Assembly (NCBI GenBank): GCA_016176845.1
Contig: JACOWJ010000018.1
Location: 1-31,871 of the forward strand
Direction of reading: 5' to 3'
Length of the DNA: 31,871 nt
Source of the DNA: Nitrospinota bacterium
Lineage (GTDB): Bacteria; 2-12-FULL-45-22; JACOWJ01
A program made the position numbers and the translations under genes. Positions 1-7,970 of this stretch are shown piece after piece. Below the pieces are notes generated by a model. It searched no databases. It worked only from the letters and a program-made list of their open reading frames with translations, and was not told the origin of the DNA. Each line of letters starts with the position of its first letter. Position 1 is the stretch's first letter.

Positions 1-2
1 GA

Positions 3-122
3 ACAGACATTCGCACCATCCAGGCGCTGCTTGGACACAAAGATGTTTCCACGACTATGATCTACACTCATATCTTGCAACAGGGCGGGCAAGGTGTTAT
101 GAGCCCCCTCGACGATCTCTAA
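3..122 (+). CDS. Tyrosine recombinase, integron-integrase-like, C-terminal end (5' part outside window)
   Basis: Only the last 39 residues are visible, and the reading frame is open from the window edge. They carry the end of a tyrosine recombinase catalytic domain: the [10 protein letters not shown] box with its conserved His, then TMIYTHIL with the catalytic Tyr that forms the DNA 3'-phosphotyrosine. The tail [12 protein letters not shown] matches the GG.GV.SPLD ending that is characteristic of integron integrases (IntI) rather than XerC/D; this is family knowledge recalled, not searched. The enzyme would recombine attI and attC sites. Cassettes normally lie on the other side of attI from the integrase, so any array would be left of this window. 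No convincing attC site was found to the right. It could also be a solitary integrase of a mobile element. Confidence 0.8.
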   Translation, partial: TDIRTIQALLGHKDVSTTMIYTHILQQGGQGVMSPLDDL

Positions 123-454
123 ATCGAGCGTATTCTTTTTCAGACTCTTTGTCAATATTTTTTCATACTCGAAAAATCGGACAATTCGGATATTTTTAGT
201 CGTGTTCTCTCATTTGTTCAACTCTCTTTTAAGCTTCCCCTGCCGGGGCAAACCGTCAGCCTTCGGGGGAATCGGGTACGCTCCAGCACCCTGGTGGTTG
301 GGCAATGCTTCCTGCTTTTGTGGAAATGGGATCATCTCGGGCCGGGCCTTGACCCTAAGGGGATCGGTGCTGTGGTGGAGGGCATAGACATGGAAAGGCC
401 TTCACCCCTTCGTCGCGGGTTTGGGTGGTGATGCGGTTGTTCAGATTTTGATCT
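123..454. other. Gene-free spacer after the integrase
   Basis: No supported gene. The first 100 bases are AT-rich and the rest is GC-rich. Isolated matches to integron core sites occur (GTTCAAC at 216-222, GTTGGGC at 297-303) but the DNA between them is not palindromic. Short open frames here have no ribosome binding site or recognisable product. Confidence 0.5.
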
Positions 455-796
455 TCAGCACTTCGTCCATGGATTTCCTGCTCGAAGGGGTGGAGCTGGG
501 CTCGCGAGTGGCCGAACCTCACGCTCTAGCCGATCACCCAAGGACTCTTTTTGAACCTCCAGGTCGTAGTGGTTCTGGAGGTTTAGCCAGGTCTGCGGCG
601 AGATACCGAAGAAACGCCCCAGGCGCAGGGCGGTGTCTGCGGTGATCCCGCGCTCCCCCCGTACAATGGCATTGATCCGGGTAACCGGGATCCCCGTCTC
701 CCGCACGAGCTTGTGTTGACTGATGCCCAGGGGAACCAGGAACTCCTCTAAAAGGATTTCTCCTGGACGCACGGGTAGCATTTTGTCGATCGTCAC
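455..796 (-). CDS. higA: HigA/VapI-type XRE-family antitoxin, orphan
   Basis: A 113-residue helix-turn-helix protein. The opening MLPVRPGEILLEEFLVPLGI and the HTH QHKLVRETGIPVTRINAIVRGERGI followed by TADTALRLGRFFG are diagnostic for the HigA/VapI antitoxin group, which bind their toxin and repress their own promoter. The family usually ends around EREVRPLA; here about 15 extra Pro/Ala-rich residues follow, suggesting a read-through into foreign sequence. HigB-type toxins normally precede HigA, but the gene immediately upstream, 17 bp away on the same strand, is a large glycosidase and no toxin-sized gene is adjacent. It may therefore be a solitary regulator or a remnant of a lost toxin-antitoxin cassette. 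Identity of the family is firm; function as an antitoxin is not. Confidence 0.85.
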   Translation of the reverse strand: MTIDKMLPVRPGEILLEEFLVPLGISQHKLVRETGIPVTRINAIVRGERGITADTALRLGRFFGISPQTWLNLQNHYDLEVQKESLGDRLEREVRPLASPAPPLRAGNPWTKC

Positions 797-813
797 GATG
801 AATCTTCCTCTCC

Positions 814-3800
814 CTACCCGAACACTAGCAGCATCCGTTCCACCTGATATCCGACTGCCTCCGCAGCGCTCAGGATCTCTTTAAGGTTTTGGTAGCACGC
901 CAGAATTTCCGCCTTACGTGCGCTCTCATCGAGCTCCGGGTCGGTCATCCGCTGAGCGACGGAAGCGAAGAGCAGCCAGTACATTAAGGACTCCATCTGC
1001 TCCTGGTTGATCCAGAGGACGCCGTCGTAACGATGGACGTGCAGGTAATCCCCCACCGCGGGGTCATCTAACATCGCCCGCAAGCGCGCGCTCTTTTCGG
1101 CGGCGGTTCCTGCGGCCAGCACTTCTGCGTAGCCCACCATACTCTGGATCAACCGGGCGTCCAGATGCGCCTGCCAGGGGTCGCGATCCAGCTTGGCGAA
1201 GGCCCGGGCGACCACCGGAGTTAAGAGCCACTCCTCCATCCAGCGCGCGCCCGGCCCTTCAGGGCCCCGGCCGGAAAACACGCTGCCCAGGTGCCGCAGA
1301 ATGACCCAGAGGATGGGGATATGCCAGAAGGAGAAGAGGGCCTGGGCCTGCGGGGGAACGCGGGAGAGGAGATGGTCGCGTACGGGATCGATCTCGGGGA
1401 GGTTCGTGATGGCCTCCTCGAAGCGCTGCAGAAAGTCCAGCCCGGCGTGCATCGGCCCGAGGATCTCCTCCCGGGGAACCGGGGGACATCCTTTTGTCTG
1501 GGCCGCGCGCAACAGCCCATCCACAGTCCCCTCCAGGTATCTCCAGGCCTCGGCGGCATCGGACTCCTCGACGCAGGCCCAGGCCAGGGATCGCAGCATT
1601 TCGCTGTTGATCATGGATGCGAAAGGCTCCAGGATGGCTGCCAACCGGATCTCTTGGTAGGCCGCATCCATGCTGGGAACCCCTTTGCCGCCCAGCTTCC
1701 CGGCCAGTTGGCCCCAGGAGCCATCGGCATCGTAAATCTGGTGGAAATCGAGAAAGACCTGATATTGATACGCGTTGAGCTCCGCATAGAGCCCCTGTTC
1801 GGCGATCTGTCGAGCCGGGCGAATATACTCCAAACCCCCTTGATGATCGCGAAATACCCAGTAATCCCGATCATCCGTCTTCAATGACAAGGCCTCGGCC
1901 AGGGTCTTGTGGATAAAAAAGGGACTATCCGGCTTGCCCGCATTGATGGCCGTCGATCGGCGAATCCATCCCCGCGTCGTGTTGTAGGCATTGTTATAGA
2001 GGATGATTGCGCGTTCATTGCCGGCACGGTTGGAATAGACGAAGACATCTTCGTTGACATGGCCCTCCGGAGTGTAAAAGTCGTAGAGGGCGAAGTTTTC
2101 CACACTACTGAAGAGATAACGCTTGCGCATCAGGGGAAAGATCTCGGCCTCGTGCCGCCGAACCATCTCCTCATCGACCGGCTCATCCCAATAGGCGCGC
2201 CGGTATTCCATGCCGTATTTCTCCGTGTAACCCTCGATCTGTCCATGACCGAACATGGGCAACCCCGGCATGGTCACCATCATCACGGCCACCCCGAAGT
2301 ACTTGTCGCCTTTGCCGAATTGTTCGACCGCCGTCCGCTCGTCCGGGTTGTTCATAAAGTTGACGAAGCGCTTCAGAACTTCGGGACTGAATTCCAGGAC
2401 ATTCTTCACCGTGGTGCGATAATTCGCGTTCTCTTCCATTTTGAGCATGTTCATGAATGCGCTGTTATAGACCCGATGCATGCCGAGGGTTCGCACAAAG
2501 TATCCCTCCATGAGCCAGAAGGCCTCCGCCAGCAGGAGCGTCTCGGGCGCTTCCTTAGCCACCCGGTCTACCACCTCGCGCCAGAACTCCTCCGGCACGT
2601 GCGCATTGAACCGCTCCCGGGTCATGCCATGCTCCGCTCGAGAGGGAATGGCCCCTCCCTCGCCGGGCCGGGGAAACCATAACCGCTGATAGTGCCGCTT
2701 GGCGAGGGTCATGGCCGCATCAAAGCGAATGATCGGAAACTTCCGGGCGACTTGGAGGATGGTCTGGATGACCGCCTCGCGGACCTCCGGGCTCAGGTAG
2801 TTCAACTGCGCCGTGTCGTTCCAGGGCATGTGGGTGCCGTCGTTGCCGTGGTAGAGGTATCTGACGCCTCCGGTCCATCGATCGACCCGCTGAAACACCA
2901 CCGCCGCATCGGTGTGGCTCCAGTACCCGTCCTCGATAAAGATGCCGACCCGCGGGTCCCCGGAGAGGTCCGGCCCGTTGAACCGATAGTTCGGGAAGGG
3001 GAGATCGTCGCGCTGAATGAACCATTCCGGATGCTCGATGACCCAACGGGAGTAAATGCCCACATGGTTGGGCACCATGTCGCTCGCCAGGCGGATGCCC
3101 CGCCGCCACGACCGCTCCCGGAGATCCTGGTAAGCCGCCTCTCCTCCCAGGTCATCGGCGATGACATAATCGTACAGGGAATAGGCCGAGGAGACGGCCT
3201 CAGGGTTGCCCATCTGTTGCTTGATCCTCTGCGAGGCCGGGGAACGCTCCCAAAGCCCGATGAGCCACAGCCCGGTAAATCCCCACCGGGCAAGCAGGTC
3301 CAGCTCCTCATCGGGGATCTCATCCAACCGCACGATCGCGCGCCGGTACTTTTTGGATAACTGGTCCAGCCAGACATAGGTCGATTTGGCCATCAACACC
3401 ACGTTGGACATCCAGTCCCGGTCCTGGCTGAACCGTTCCGCTTCGAGGTCGTCCAGCCCATCGTCCAGGCCGTCGCTCCGGCCAAAACGGAGCACCTGGG
3501 AAGAGCTGACCACATGACCCCGCCCCCGGGTTTCCTCTCGAAGGATATCTTTCATGAGAAGAAGTCTTCTCTTCAGAGAGTCCGGAAGCCATGCGGACCA
3601 GTATTGGCTGATGTAATCCAGTTGTCCTTCCAGCGAATAAGGACTTGCACGCATGGGCGCCCGCAGCGCGTCGAACAGTGTCTGCCCCAACGCAAGAAGC
3701 GGGGGTTGGGCGTTGAAAAAATCCTCCAGACCCTCCACCAGATCGATATACGGGGATTGTTGCCGCAATTCTGCATCGTCGAATAGCTCTCGAAACGGCT

Positions 3801-4299
3801 CGAACGCAGGATTGATGGTGGACAGATAAAGCAGCATGACCTCGGACACCACCTCCAAAAGGTTCGGTTTGCCTTTCATGCTGCCGGCCAAAAAATCGGA
3901 TTCAGACTGGCGCCCTGCTTCTACCTTCTGGGGTGGAAAGAACCGTACGAACCGTTCGACAGACCGATCGACCCCCCAGGGGTCCCCTTTACGCAAACCG
4001 GCCAGGCCGGTTTCCAGGGAGCCCGCATGTTCCTCCATGCAATATCGGTCGATGACGTAGCGCAGGACCTCCACGATGAGCCCCATGGTCATCATCTGGC
4101 CCGAGGAAATCTGTGGCTTGCCGGAGGGCCGCGTAGCCCGTCCCTCGTTGATCCGATCGGCCAATACTCGCACTGCGTAGATCTCCGACGGGGAAGGCTG
4201 TTGCCTTGCCACTCCCAACAGATCGGATACTTCATAGCGATCCCGTGCCTTCCGCGAGATGAGGAAGCCAAAGGGGAAATAAGAGGATAGTTGGTCCAT
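814..4299 (-). CDS. Large GH13-like alpha-amylase family protein (1161 aa)
   Basis: The centre of the protein (about residues 310-750) is an alpha-amylase (beta/alpha)8 barrel. DMVPNHVG gives the conserved region I. RFDAAMTLA supplies the nucleophile Asp (about residue 527), LLLAEAFW the acid/base Glu (about 592), and MNNPDERT the third Asp (about 653, NHD in most members). All three catalytic carboxylates are thus present and in the usual order. The barrel is flanked by roughly 300 residues N-terminal and 400 C-terminal that I cannot assign. No signal peptide is seen at the start, so a cytoplasmic alpha-glucan or trehalose/glycogen-type enzyme is likely, but the substrate cannot be read from sequence. 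The start lacks a strong Shine-Dalgarno sequence. The downstream higA-like gene follows after 17 bp and may be co-transcribed. Confidence 0.85.
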   Translation of the reverse strand: MDQLSSYFPFGFLISRKARDRYEVSDLLGVARQQPSPSEIYAVRVLADRINEGRATRPSGKPQISSGQMMTMGLIVEVLRYVIDRYCMEEHAGSLETGLAGLRKGDPWGVDRSVERFVRFFPPQKVEAGRQSESDFLAGSMKGKPNLLEVVSEVMLLYLSTINPAFEPFRELFDDAELRQQSPYIDLVEGLEDFFNAQPPLLALGQTLFDALRAPMRASPYSLEGQLDYISQYWSAWLPDSLKRRLLLMKDILREETRGRGHVVSSSQVLRFGRSDGLDDGLDDLEAERFSQDRDWMSNVVLMAKSTYVWLDQLSKKYRRAIVRLDEIPDEELDLLARWGFTGLWLIGLWERSPASQRIKQQMGNPEAVSSAYSLYDYVIADDLGGEAAYQDLRERSWRRGIRLASDMVPNHVGIYSRWVIEHPEWFIQRDDLPFPNYRFNGPDLSGDPRVGIFIEDGYWSHTDAAVVFQRVDRWTGGVRYLYHGNDGTHMPWNDTAQLNYLSPEVREAVIQTILQVARKFPIIRFDAAMTLAKRHYQRLWFPRPGEGGAIPSRAEHGMTRERFNAHVPEEFWREVVDRVAKEAPETLLLAEAFWLMEGYFVRTLGMHRVYNSAFMNMLKMEENANYRTTVKNVLEFSPEVLKRFVNFMNNPDERTAVEQFGKGDKYFGVAVMMVTMPGLPMFGHGQIEGYTEKYGMEYRRAYWDEPVDEEMVRRHEAEIFPLMRKRYLFSSVENFALYDFYTPEGHVNEDVFVYSNRAGNERAIILYNNAYNTTRGWIRRSTAINAGKPDSPFFIHKTLAEALSLKTDDRDYWVFRDHQGGLEYIRPARQIAEQGLYAELNAYQYQVFLDFHQIYDADGSWGQLAGKLGGKGVPSMDAAYQEIRLAAILEPFASMINSEMLRSLAWACVEESDAAEAWRYLEGTVDGLLRAAQTKGCPPVPREEILGPMHAGLDFLQRFEEAITNLPEIDPVRDHLLSRVPPQAQALFSFWHIPILWVILRHLGSVFSGRGPEGPGARWMEEWLLTPVVARAFAKLDRDPWQAHLDARLIQSMVGYAEVLAAGTAAEKSARLRAMLDDPAVGDYLHVHRYDGVLWINQEQMESLMYWLLFASVAQRMTDPELDESARKAEILACYQNLKEILSAAEAVGYQVERMLLVFG

Positions 4300-4356
4300 A
4301 ATTATTCTCGAAAGGAGCTCTTCTTGGGGGAAAAGGAAGAGATCGCGCCTTTTGAG

Positions 4357-4454
4357 GCCAGTCCTGGCAGACAGGCTCGGTGCCGGGGAGCCCTGCGAAA
4401 AAAATCAGCCAGGCAATAGGCAGAGGACCCCGGCATCTCGCTGCCAGGACTGGC
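4357..4454. repeat. 98-bp nested palindrome
   Basis: Perfect 14-nt inverted arms (GCCAGTCCTGGCAG at 4357-4370 and its complement at 4441-4454) enclose a second inverted pair (TGCCGGGG at 4381-4388 and CCCCGGCA at 4428-4435). It lies in the spacer between the zinc-finger regulator and the glycosidase, both on the minus strand. No coding sequence overlaps it. It could be a non-autonomous element or an intercistronic RNA fold. Confidence 0.7.
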
Positions 4455-4467
4455 TTTAGGTCATGAT

Positions 4468-4509
4468 CCCTCAATCCTCCCCAAGGCGAGCTCCAGGGAG
4501 GATTGAGGG
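4468..4509 (-). terminator. Perfect 14-bp hairpin behind the zinc-finger gene
   Basis: CCCTCAATCCTCCC (4468-4481) and its exact complement (4496-4509) enclose a 14-nt loop. The hairpin starts about 15 nt after the stop codon of the minus-strand regulator gene, a position suited to transcription termination or 3'-end protection. No T-run follows on the minus strand, so an intrinsic terminator is only a possibility. Confidence 0.4.
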
Positions 4510-4524
4510 TTAACCGCGATTGGA

Positions 4525-5013
4525 TTAAGCGCCGGCCTCGGTCTGGGCGGCGATCTTTTCGGCGGCCTTTCTTCTCCTGGCCTCGACCAATTTCTTTCCC
4601 AGCCCCTTCTCGGTGGCCACCTTTCTCCTCTGTTCGGAGATCGCTTTGGCTGCCAGGGCTTGCCTCATGGAAAAGCCATACTTCTTCTTATACTCTTTCG
4701 GGGTGAGCCCATGGCCTTCCAGGTGCCTGCGGCTCAGTTGCTTAAAGGCCTGCCCGCATTCCAGACAAGTGATTCGATTCTTCTGAATGGAGCCTTTGGG
4801 AGTCATCTCTCGTCTTTCTCTTCCTTCTTTCTCTTCTTCGCGTTCCTCTCCCCTTTCTTCAAAGCCAGTTATTCCCTCTTCGTCGGCCCTGGCCCTTTTT
4901 AGGGCCTTGAAGACCGTGGAGATCGCCTCGGAAACCTCTTGGGGGTTCATCTTGCCATGGGTTGCCTGGGCCCCCACAATTTCAGCAGCCATTTCTACCA
5001 ACGTTTTGGCCAT
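4525..5013 (-). CDS. Ros/MucR-type zinc-finger transcriptional regulator
   Basis: A 162-residue protein. Residues around 80-115 carry CLECGQAF followed by RRHLEGH (C-x2-C-x10-H-x3-H) and LTPKEYKKKYGF, the prokaryotic Ros/MucR zinc-finger module that binds DNA. The first 45 residues (MAKTLVEMAAEIVGAQ... EVSEAI) resemble the family's N-terminal oligomerisation region. A highly charged Glu/Arg linker joins the two, and the C-terminus is Lys/Arg/Ala-rich. The start is well supported by AGGAGA nine bases before ATG. The long AT-rich leader upstream holds a plausible promoter. The gene is transcribed away from the dehydrogenase operon; targets are unknown. Members of this family in deltaproteobacteria are usually less studied than alphaproteobacterial MucR. 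Confidence 0.85.
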   Translation of the reverse strand: MAKTLVEMAAEIVGAQATHGKMNPQEVSEAISTVFKALKRARADEEGITGFEERGEEREEEKEGRERREMTPKGSIQKNRITCLECGQAFKQLSRRHLEGHGLTPKEYKKKYGFSMRQALAAKAISEQRRKVATEKGLGKKLVEARRRKAAEKIAAQTEAGA

Positions 5014-5140
5014 TGTTACATCTCCTCTTTGCTTGCTCTTATGGCAAGGCCGATGGATTAGAAGGAAAACACTTTACGCACTCGCGTGATCACAACCCCT
5101 TCCAATGTTCCCCTCCCGAAAAACTTTTACCTTATTGAGC

Positions 5141-5170
5141 ATATTAGCATAGATAAGACAGAAATTTCAA
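5141..5170 (-). promoter_or_regulatory. Candidate sigma-70 promoter for the zinc-finger gene
   Basis: On the minus strand TTGAAA (5170-5165), an 18-bp spacer and TAATAT (5146-5141) form a -35/-10 pair in a very AT-rich tract about 130 bp upstream of the start. Four of six bases match the consensus in each box except -35, where TTGAAA also matches five. Confidence 0.45.
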
Positions 5171-5556
5171 CAAAAATATTTTTACATCATACGATTTTTT
5201 TCTAATTTTTTTTATCTGCTCTCTTTCTGACTACCCCATCGAAACTTTTCCCCGCCGAAAGGGCGTAAGCTTTCGATAACTTTGCCGAAAATTTGCTTCC
5301 CCTTTTTAGGAGTAGGGCAGCTTTCTGAAACCGTCGAGATCCCCTCTAAAAGGCCTAAAAATTGGATATCCGAACCCATCCAAAGAGGATCAGGATATTC
5401 ATGGAAGCAAATGGTTTGCGTATTTTACCCACTCCATACTCCTGTCCTCGTTAAGAAACATCGAATTATTGGAAGGCCCTTTTTCTCGAGATTCGTTCAA
5501 GGTGACCTGATTGTGAGAAGCTCACCTTTCCAAACCCTCTGGCCGTGGAAATCCCC

Positions 5557-5585
5557 TTGTCCTTATTTCCCTGTCCTGTTATAAT
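5557..5585 (+). promoter_or_regulatory. Sigma-70-type promoter of the dehydrogenase operon
   Basis: TTGTCC (5557-5562), a 17-bp spacer and a perfect TATAAT (5580-5585) lie upstream of the first structural gene. The predicted leader is about 230 nt and contains a hairpin with arms CTATCCGTAAAC (5605-5616) and GTTTCCGGATAG (5661-5672), one mismatch. Confidence 0.6.
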
Positions 5586-5823
5586 CCTTTCAGCTTTTTA
5601 GAGCCTATCCGTAAACCTTCCAAAAGGCCTTCCTTGACCTAAAACAAAGGAGAAAGGAGAGTTTCCGGATAGACAGTTCATGGGGTTGCTCACAGAAATT
5701 TTTCCGGCGTAAGCTATGATGTGCTCAACTCTGTTCAAGGCGAGCGACCATGCAATGGCAAGGGAGAGCCCATGGCTCTCTGCTTTCCCCCTGCCGCTTG
5801 CCGCACCCCAGGGAGGACTTTCG

Positions 5824-6786
5824 ATGGAGCTCGATCGGGAACAACGGGTAGGGTTGCTCAAGACCATGCTGACCATCCGGAACTTCGAGCTGAAGTTGGC
5901 CGAGCTGTTTGCCGCGGGGAAGGTCCCGGGCTTTGTCCACCTCTACGCAGGGCAGGAGGCCGTGGCAGCAGGGGTCTGCGCCAATCTTCGTCGGGATGAT
6001 TACATCACCAGCACCCACCGGGGCCACGGCCATTGCATCGCCAAGGGGGGTGATCTCCGGCGGATGATGGCGGAGCTTTACGGCCGCGCCGCCGGTTATT
6101 GCAAGGGAAAAGGGGGCTCGATGCACATCGCCGACCTGGACATCGGCATCCTGGGCGCCAACGGGATCGTGGGCGGGGGCCTGGCGATCGCGCCGGGGGC
6201 GGGCCTCTCGGCCCGGCTGCGCGGGACCGACCAGGTGGTGGTCTGCTTCTTCGGGGATGGGGCCTCCAATCAGAGCACCTTCCACGAGGGGATCAACATG
6301 GCCTCCATCTGGAGACTGCCGGTAATCTTCGTCTGCGAGAACAATCTCTATGGCATCTCCACCCCCCAGAGCCGCCACCAGAACATCCGGGATGTCTCCG
6401 ACCGGGCCCGGGCCTACGGCATCCCCGGGGTTACGGTCGATGGCAACGACGTGATCGCGGTCTACGAGGCAACCCGCGAAGCGGTTCGTCGGGCCCGGGC
6501 CGGAGAGGGCCCAACGCTCCTCGAATGCAAGACCTATCGCCACCGCGGCCACTTCGAGGGGGATCCCATGAGTTATCGGACCAAGGAGGAGATGGAGGAA
6601 TGGCGGAGGCGGGATCCCGTGGAGCGCTTCTGGGGCAAACTCAGGGAGATGCGGCTCCTCACCGAGACGGACTACGCCGAGTTGGATCGGCAGATCCGCG
6701 CGCAGATCGATGAAGCGATCCGCTACGCGGAGGAAAGCCCTCTGCCTGATCCGGCAGAGATGATGGAGGATGTGTACGCTTTTTGA
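5824..6786 (+). CDS. pdhA: 2-oxoacid (pyruvate/acetoin) dehydrogenase E1 component, alpha subunit
   Basis: The 320-residue product is the thiamine-diphosphate-binding subunit that decarboxylates the 2-oxoacid and passes the acyl group to E2. It shows FVHLYAGQEAVAAGV, the STHRGHGHCIAKG box, and the ThDP/Mg motif GDGASNQSTFHEG ... CENNLYGIST (GDG followed by NN about 30 residues later). An upstream in-frame ATG at 5716 would add 36 residues unlike the family; the ATG at 5824 has GGGAGGA seven to eight bases ahead and yields the normal N-terminus MELDREQ. First gene of a three-gene operon. Whether the substrate is pyruvate, acetoin or a branched acid is not resolvable from sequence; the close resemblance to AcoA-type subunits keeps acetoin open. 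Confidence 0.9.
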   Translation: MELDREQRVGLLKTMLTIRNFELKLAELFAAGKVPGFVHLYAGQEAVAAGVCANLRRDDYITSTHRGHGHCIAKGGDLRRMMAELYGRAAGYCKGKGGSMHIADLDIGILGANGIVGGGLAIAPGAGLSARLRGTDQVVVCFFGDGASNQSTFHEGINMASIWRLPVIFVCENNLYGISTPQSRHQNIRDVSDRARAYGIPGVTVDGNDVIAVYEATREAVRRARAGEGPTLLECKTYRHRGHFEGDPMSYRTKEEMEEWRRRDPVERFWGKLREMRLLTETDYAELDRQIRAQIDEAIRYAEESPLPDPAEMMEDVYAF

Positions 6787-6982
6787 GGGACTAGGGACTA
6801 GGGACTAGGGATTAGGGGTTAGTAAAAGCACAAGAGCACCAGGCCAGTCTCTGGAGCCAGATGGATAATCCCTAACTTGATCGACTAGGAACTTCCATTT
6901 TTGAGGGGCTAGGAACGAGGAACTAGGGACTAGTGAAAGCTCTTTTTACTAGCCCCTAGCCCCTAATTCCTAATCCCTAACT
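6787..6982 (+). repeat. Heptameric repeats filling the pdhA-pdhB spacer
   Basis: Directly after the pdhA stop codon come copies of CTAGGGA (6787-6823), then a second block (6904-6935), and finally the complementary series of CTAGCCC/CTAATCC units (6947-6982), ending a few bases before the pdhB ribosome binding site. The period is 7 nt. The two ends can pair into a long imperfect hairpin in the mRNA. Confidence 0.85.
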
Positions 6983-6998
6983 TGAAGGGGGGAAGCCG

Positions 6999-7970
6999 AT
7001 GCGTGAGATCAGCTATGCCGAGGCCTTGAACGAGGTCCTCCGGGAGGAGATGAAGCGGGACCCCACCATCTTTGTGGCCGGGGAGGACGTGGGTGCCTTC
7101 GGGGGAGTCTTTGGCGTGACCAAAGGCCTGCTGGAGGAGTTCGGCGAGGAGCGGGTCCGGGATACCCCGATCACCGAGGCCGCCATCGTCGGGTGCGCCA
7201 TCGGGGCGGCAGCGACGGGAATGCGGCCGGTGATCGAGATGATGTTCATGGACTTCATGGGGGTCTGCGTCGACCAGATCGTCAACCAGGCGGCCAAGAT
7301 GCGTTATATGTTCGGGGGGAAGGCCCGCTTGCCCATGGTGATCCGGGCCTGCTGCGGGGCCGGCGTCAGTGCGGCGGCCCAACATTCCCAAAGCCTGGAG
7401 GCCTGGTTTGTCCATACTCCCGGCCTCAAGGTGGTCATGCCCTCTACTCCTTATGATGCCAAGGGGCTGCTGCGCTCTGCGATCGCCGATGACAACCCGG
7501 TGATCTTCCTCGAGCATAAGCTGCTTTACGGGAAGAAGGGCTCCGTGCCGGAAGGAGCCTTTACGATTCCCCTGGGATCCGCCGAGGTCAAGAGGCCGGG
7601 GCAGCACGTGACGTTGATCTCCTGGTCCCGCATGGTGGATGTGTGCGTCTCGGCGGCCCAATCCCTGGCTCAGGAAGGGATCGAGGCGGAGGTGATCGAC
7701 CTGCGCACTCTCACTCCTCTGGACAAACCGACCCTTTTTGCCTCGGTGGAGAAGACGGGCAAGGTGGTCATCGTTCACGAGGCCTGCCTCACGGGGGGAT
7801 TTGGAGGCGAGGTGGCCGCCTTGATCGCCGATGAGGCCTTCGATTGCCTGGATGCCCCCATCAAACGGGTGGCAGCCCCGGATGTCCCCGTCCCGTTCAG
7901 CCCGGTCCTGGAGCGGCATTACATCCCCAACGAACTGCAGGTCCTGCGGGCAGTTCGGGAGATCGTTTAA
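6999..7970 (+). CDS. pdhB: 2-oxoacid (pyruvate/acetoin) dehydrogenase E1 component, beta subunit
   Basis: 323 residues, the usual length. [58 protein letters not shown] and [19 protein letters not shown] are typical of the pyrimidine-domain beta subunit, which completes the E1 active site at the alpha/beta interface; the C-terminal transketolase domain carries [19 protein letters not shown] precedes the ATG. The product should assemble as an alpha2beta2 tetramer with the neighbouring subunit in the cytoplasm. The gene follows a 212-bp repeat-filled spacer and its stop codon abuts the E2 start codon without a gap, implying translational coupling. The segment [13 protein letters not shown], where many relatives have Gly-rich sequence, is somewhat unusual. 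Confidence 0.92.
   Translation: MREISYAEALNEVLREEMKRDPTIFVAGEDVGAFGGVFGVTKGLLEEFGEERVRDTPITEAAIVGCAIGAAATGMRPVIEMMFMDFMGVCVDQIVNQAAKMRYMFGGKARLPMVIRACCGAGVSAAAQHSQSLEAWFVHTPGLKVVMPSTPYDAKGLLRSAIADDNPVIFLEHKLLYGKKGSVPEGAFTIPLGSAEVKRPGQHVTLISWSRMVDVCVSAAQSLAQEGIEAEVIDLRTLTPLDKPTLFASVEKTGKVVIVHEACLTGGFGGEVAALIADEAFDCLDAPIKRVAAPDVPVPFSPVLERHYIPNELQVLRAVREIV

Larger units (their letters stand above)
5014..5715. other. Long divergent intergenic region between the regulator and the dehydrogenase operon
   Basis: No gene is supported in these 700 bases. The part from 5130 to 5220 is strongly AT-rich. A stem with ATCGAAA (5238-5244) and TTTCGAT (5271-5277) encloses a small CGCC/GGCG hairpin with a GAAAG loop, suggesting a structured RNA or operator on one strand. 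The right end contains a promoter for the plus-strand operon. Confidence 0.5.

Noticed and set aside
216-303. Possible integron attC site (GTTCAAC ... GTTGGGC)
   Set aside because: The two core-like heptamers fit the consensus but the DNA between them does not form the required imperfect palindrome, and it lies on the unexpected side of the integrase.
5238-5277. Cyclic-di-GMP (GEMM) riboswitch
   Set aside because: The GAAA-capped hairpin is suggestive but the conserved GGACGCAAAGCC part and the second stem are missing.
5716-5823. N-terminal extension of the E1 alpha subunit from the ATG at 5716
   Set aside because: The 36 added residues do not look like the family and the downstream ATG has a much better ribosome binding site.
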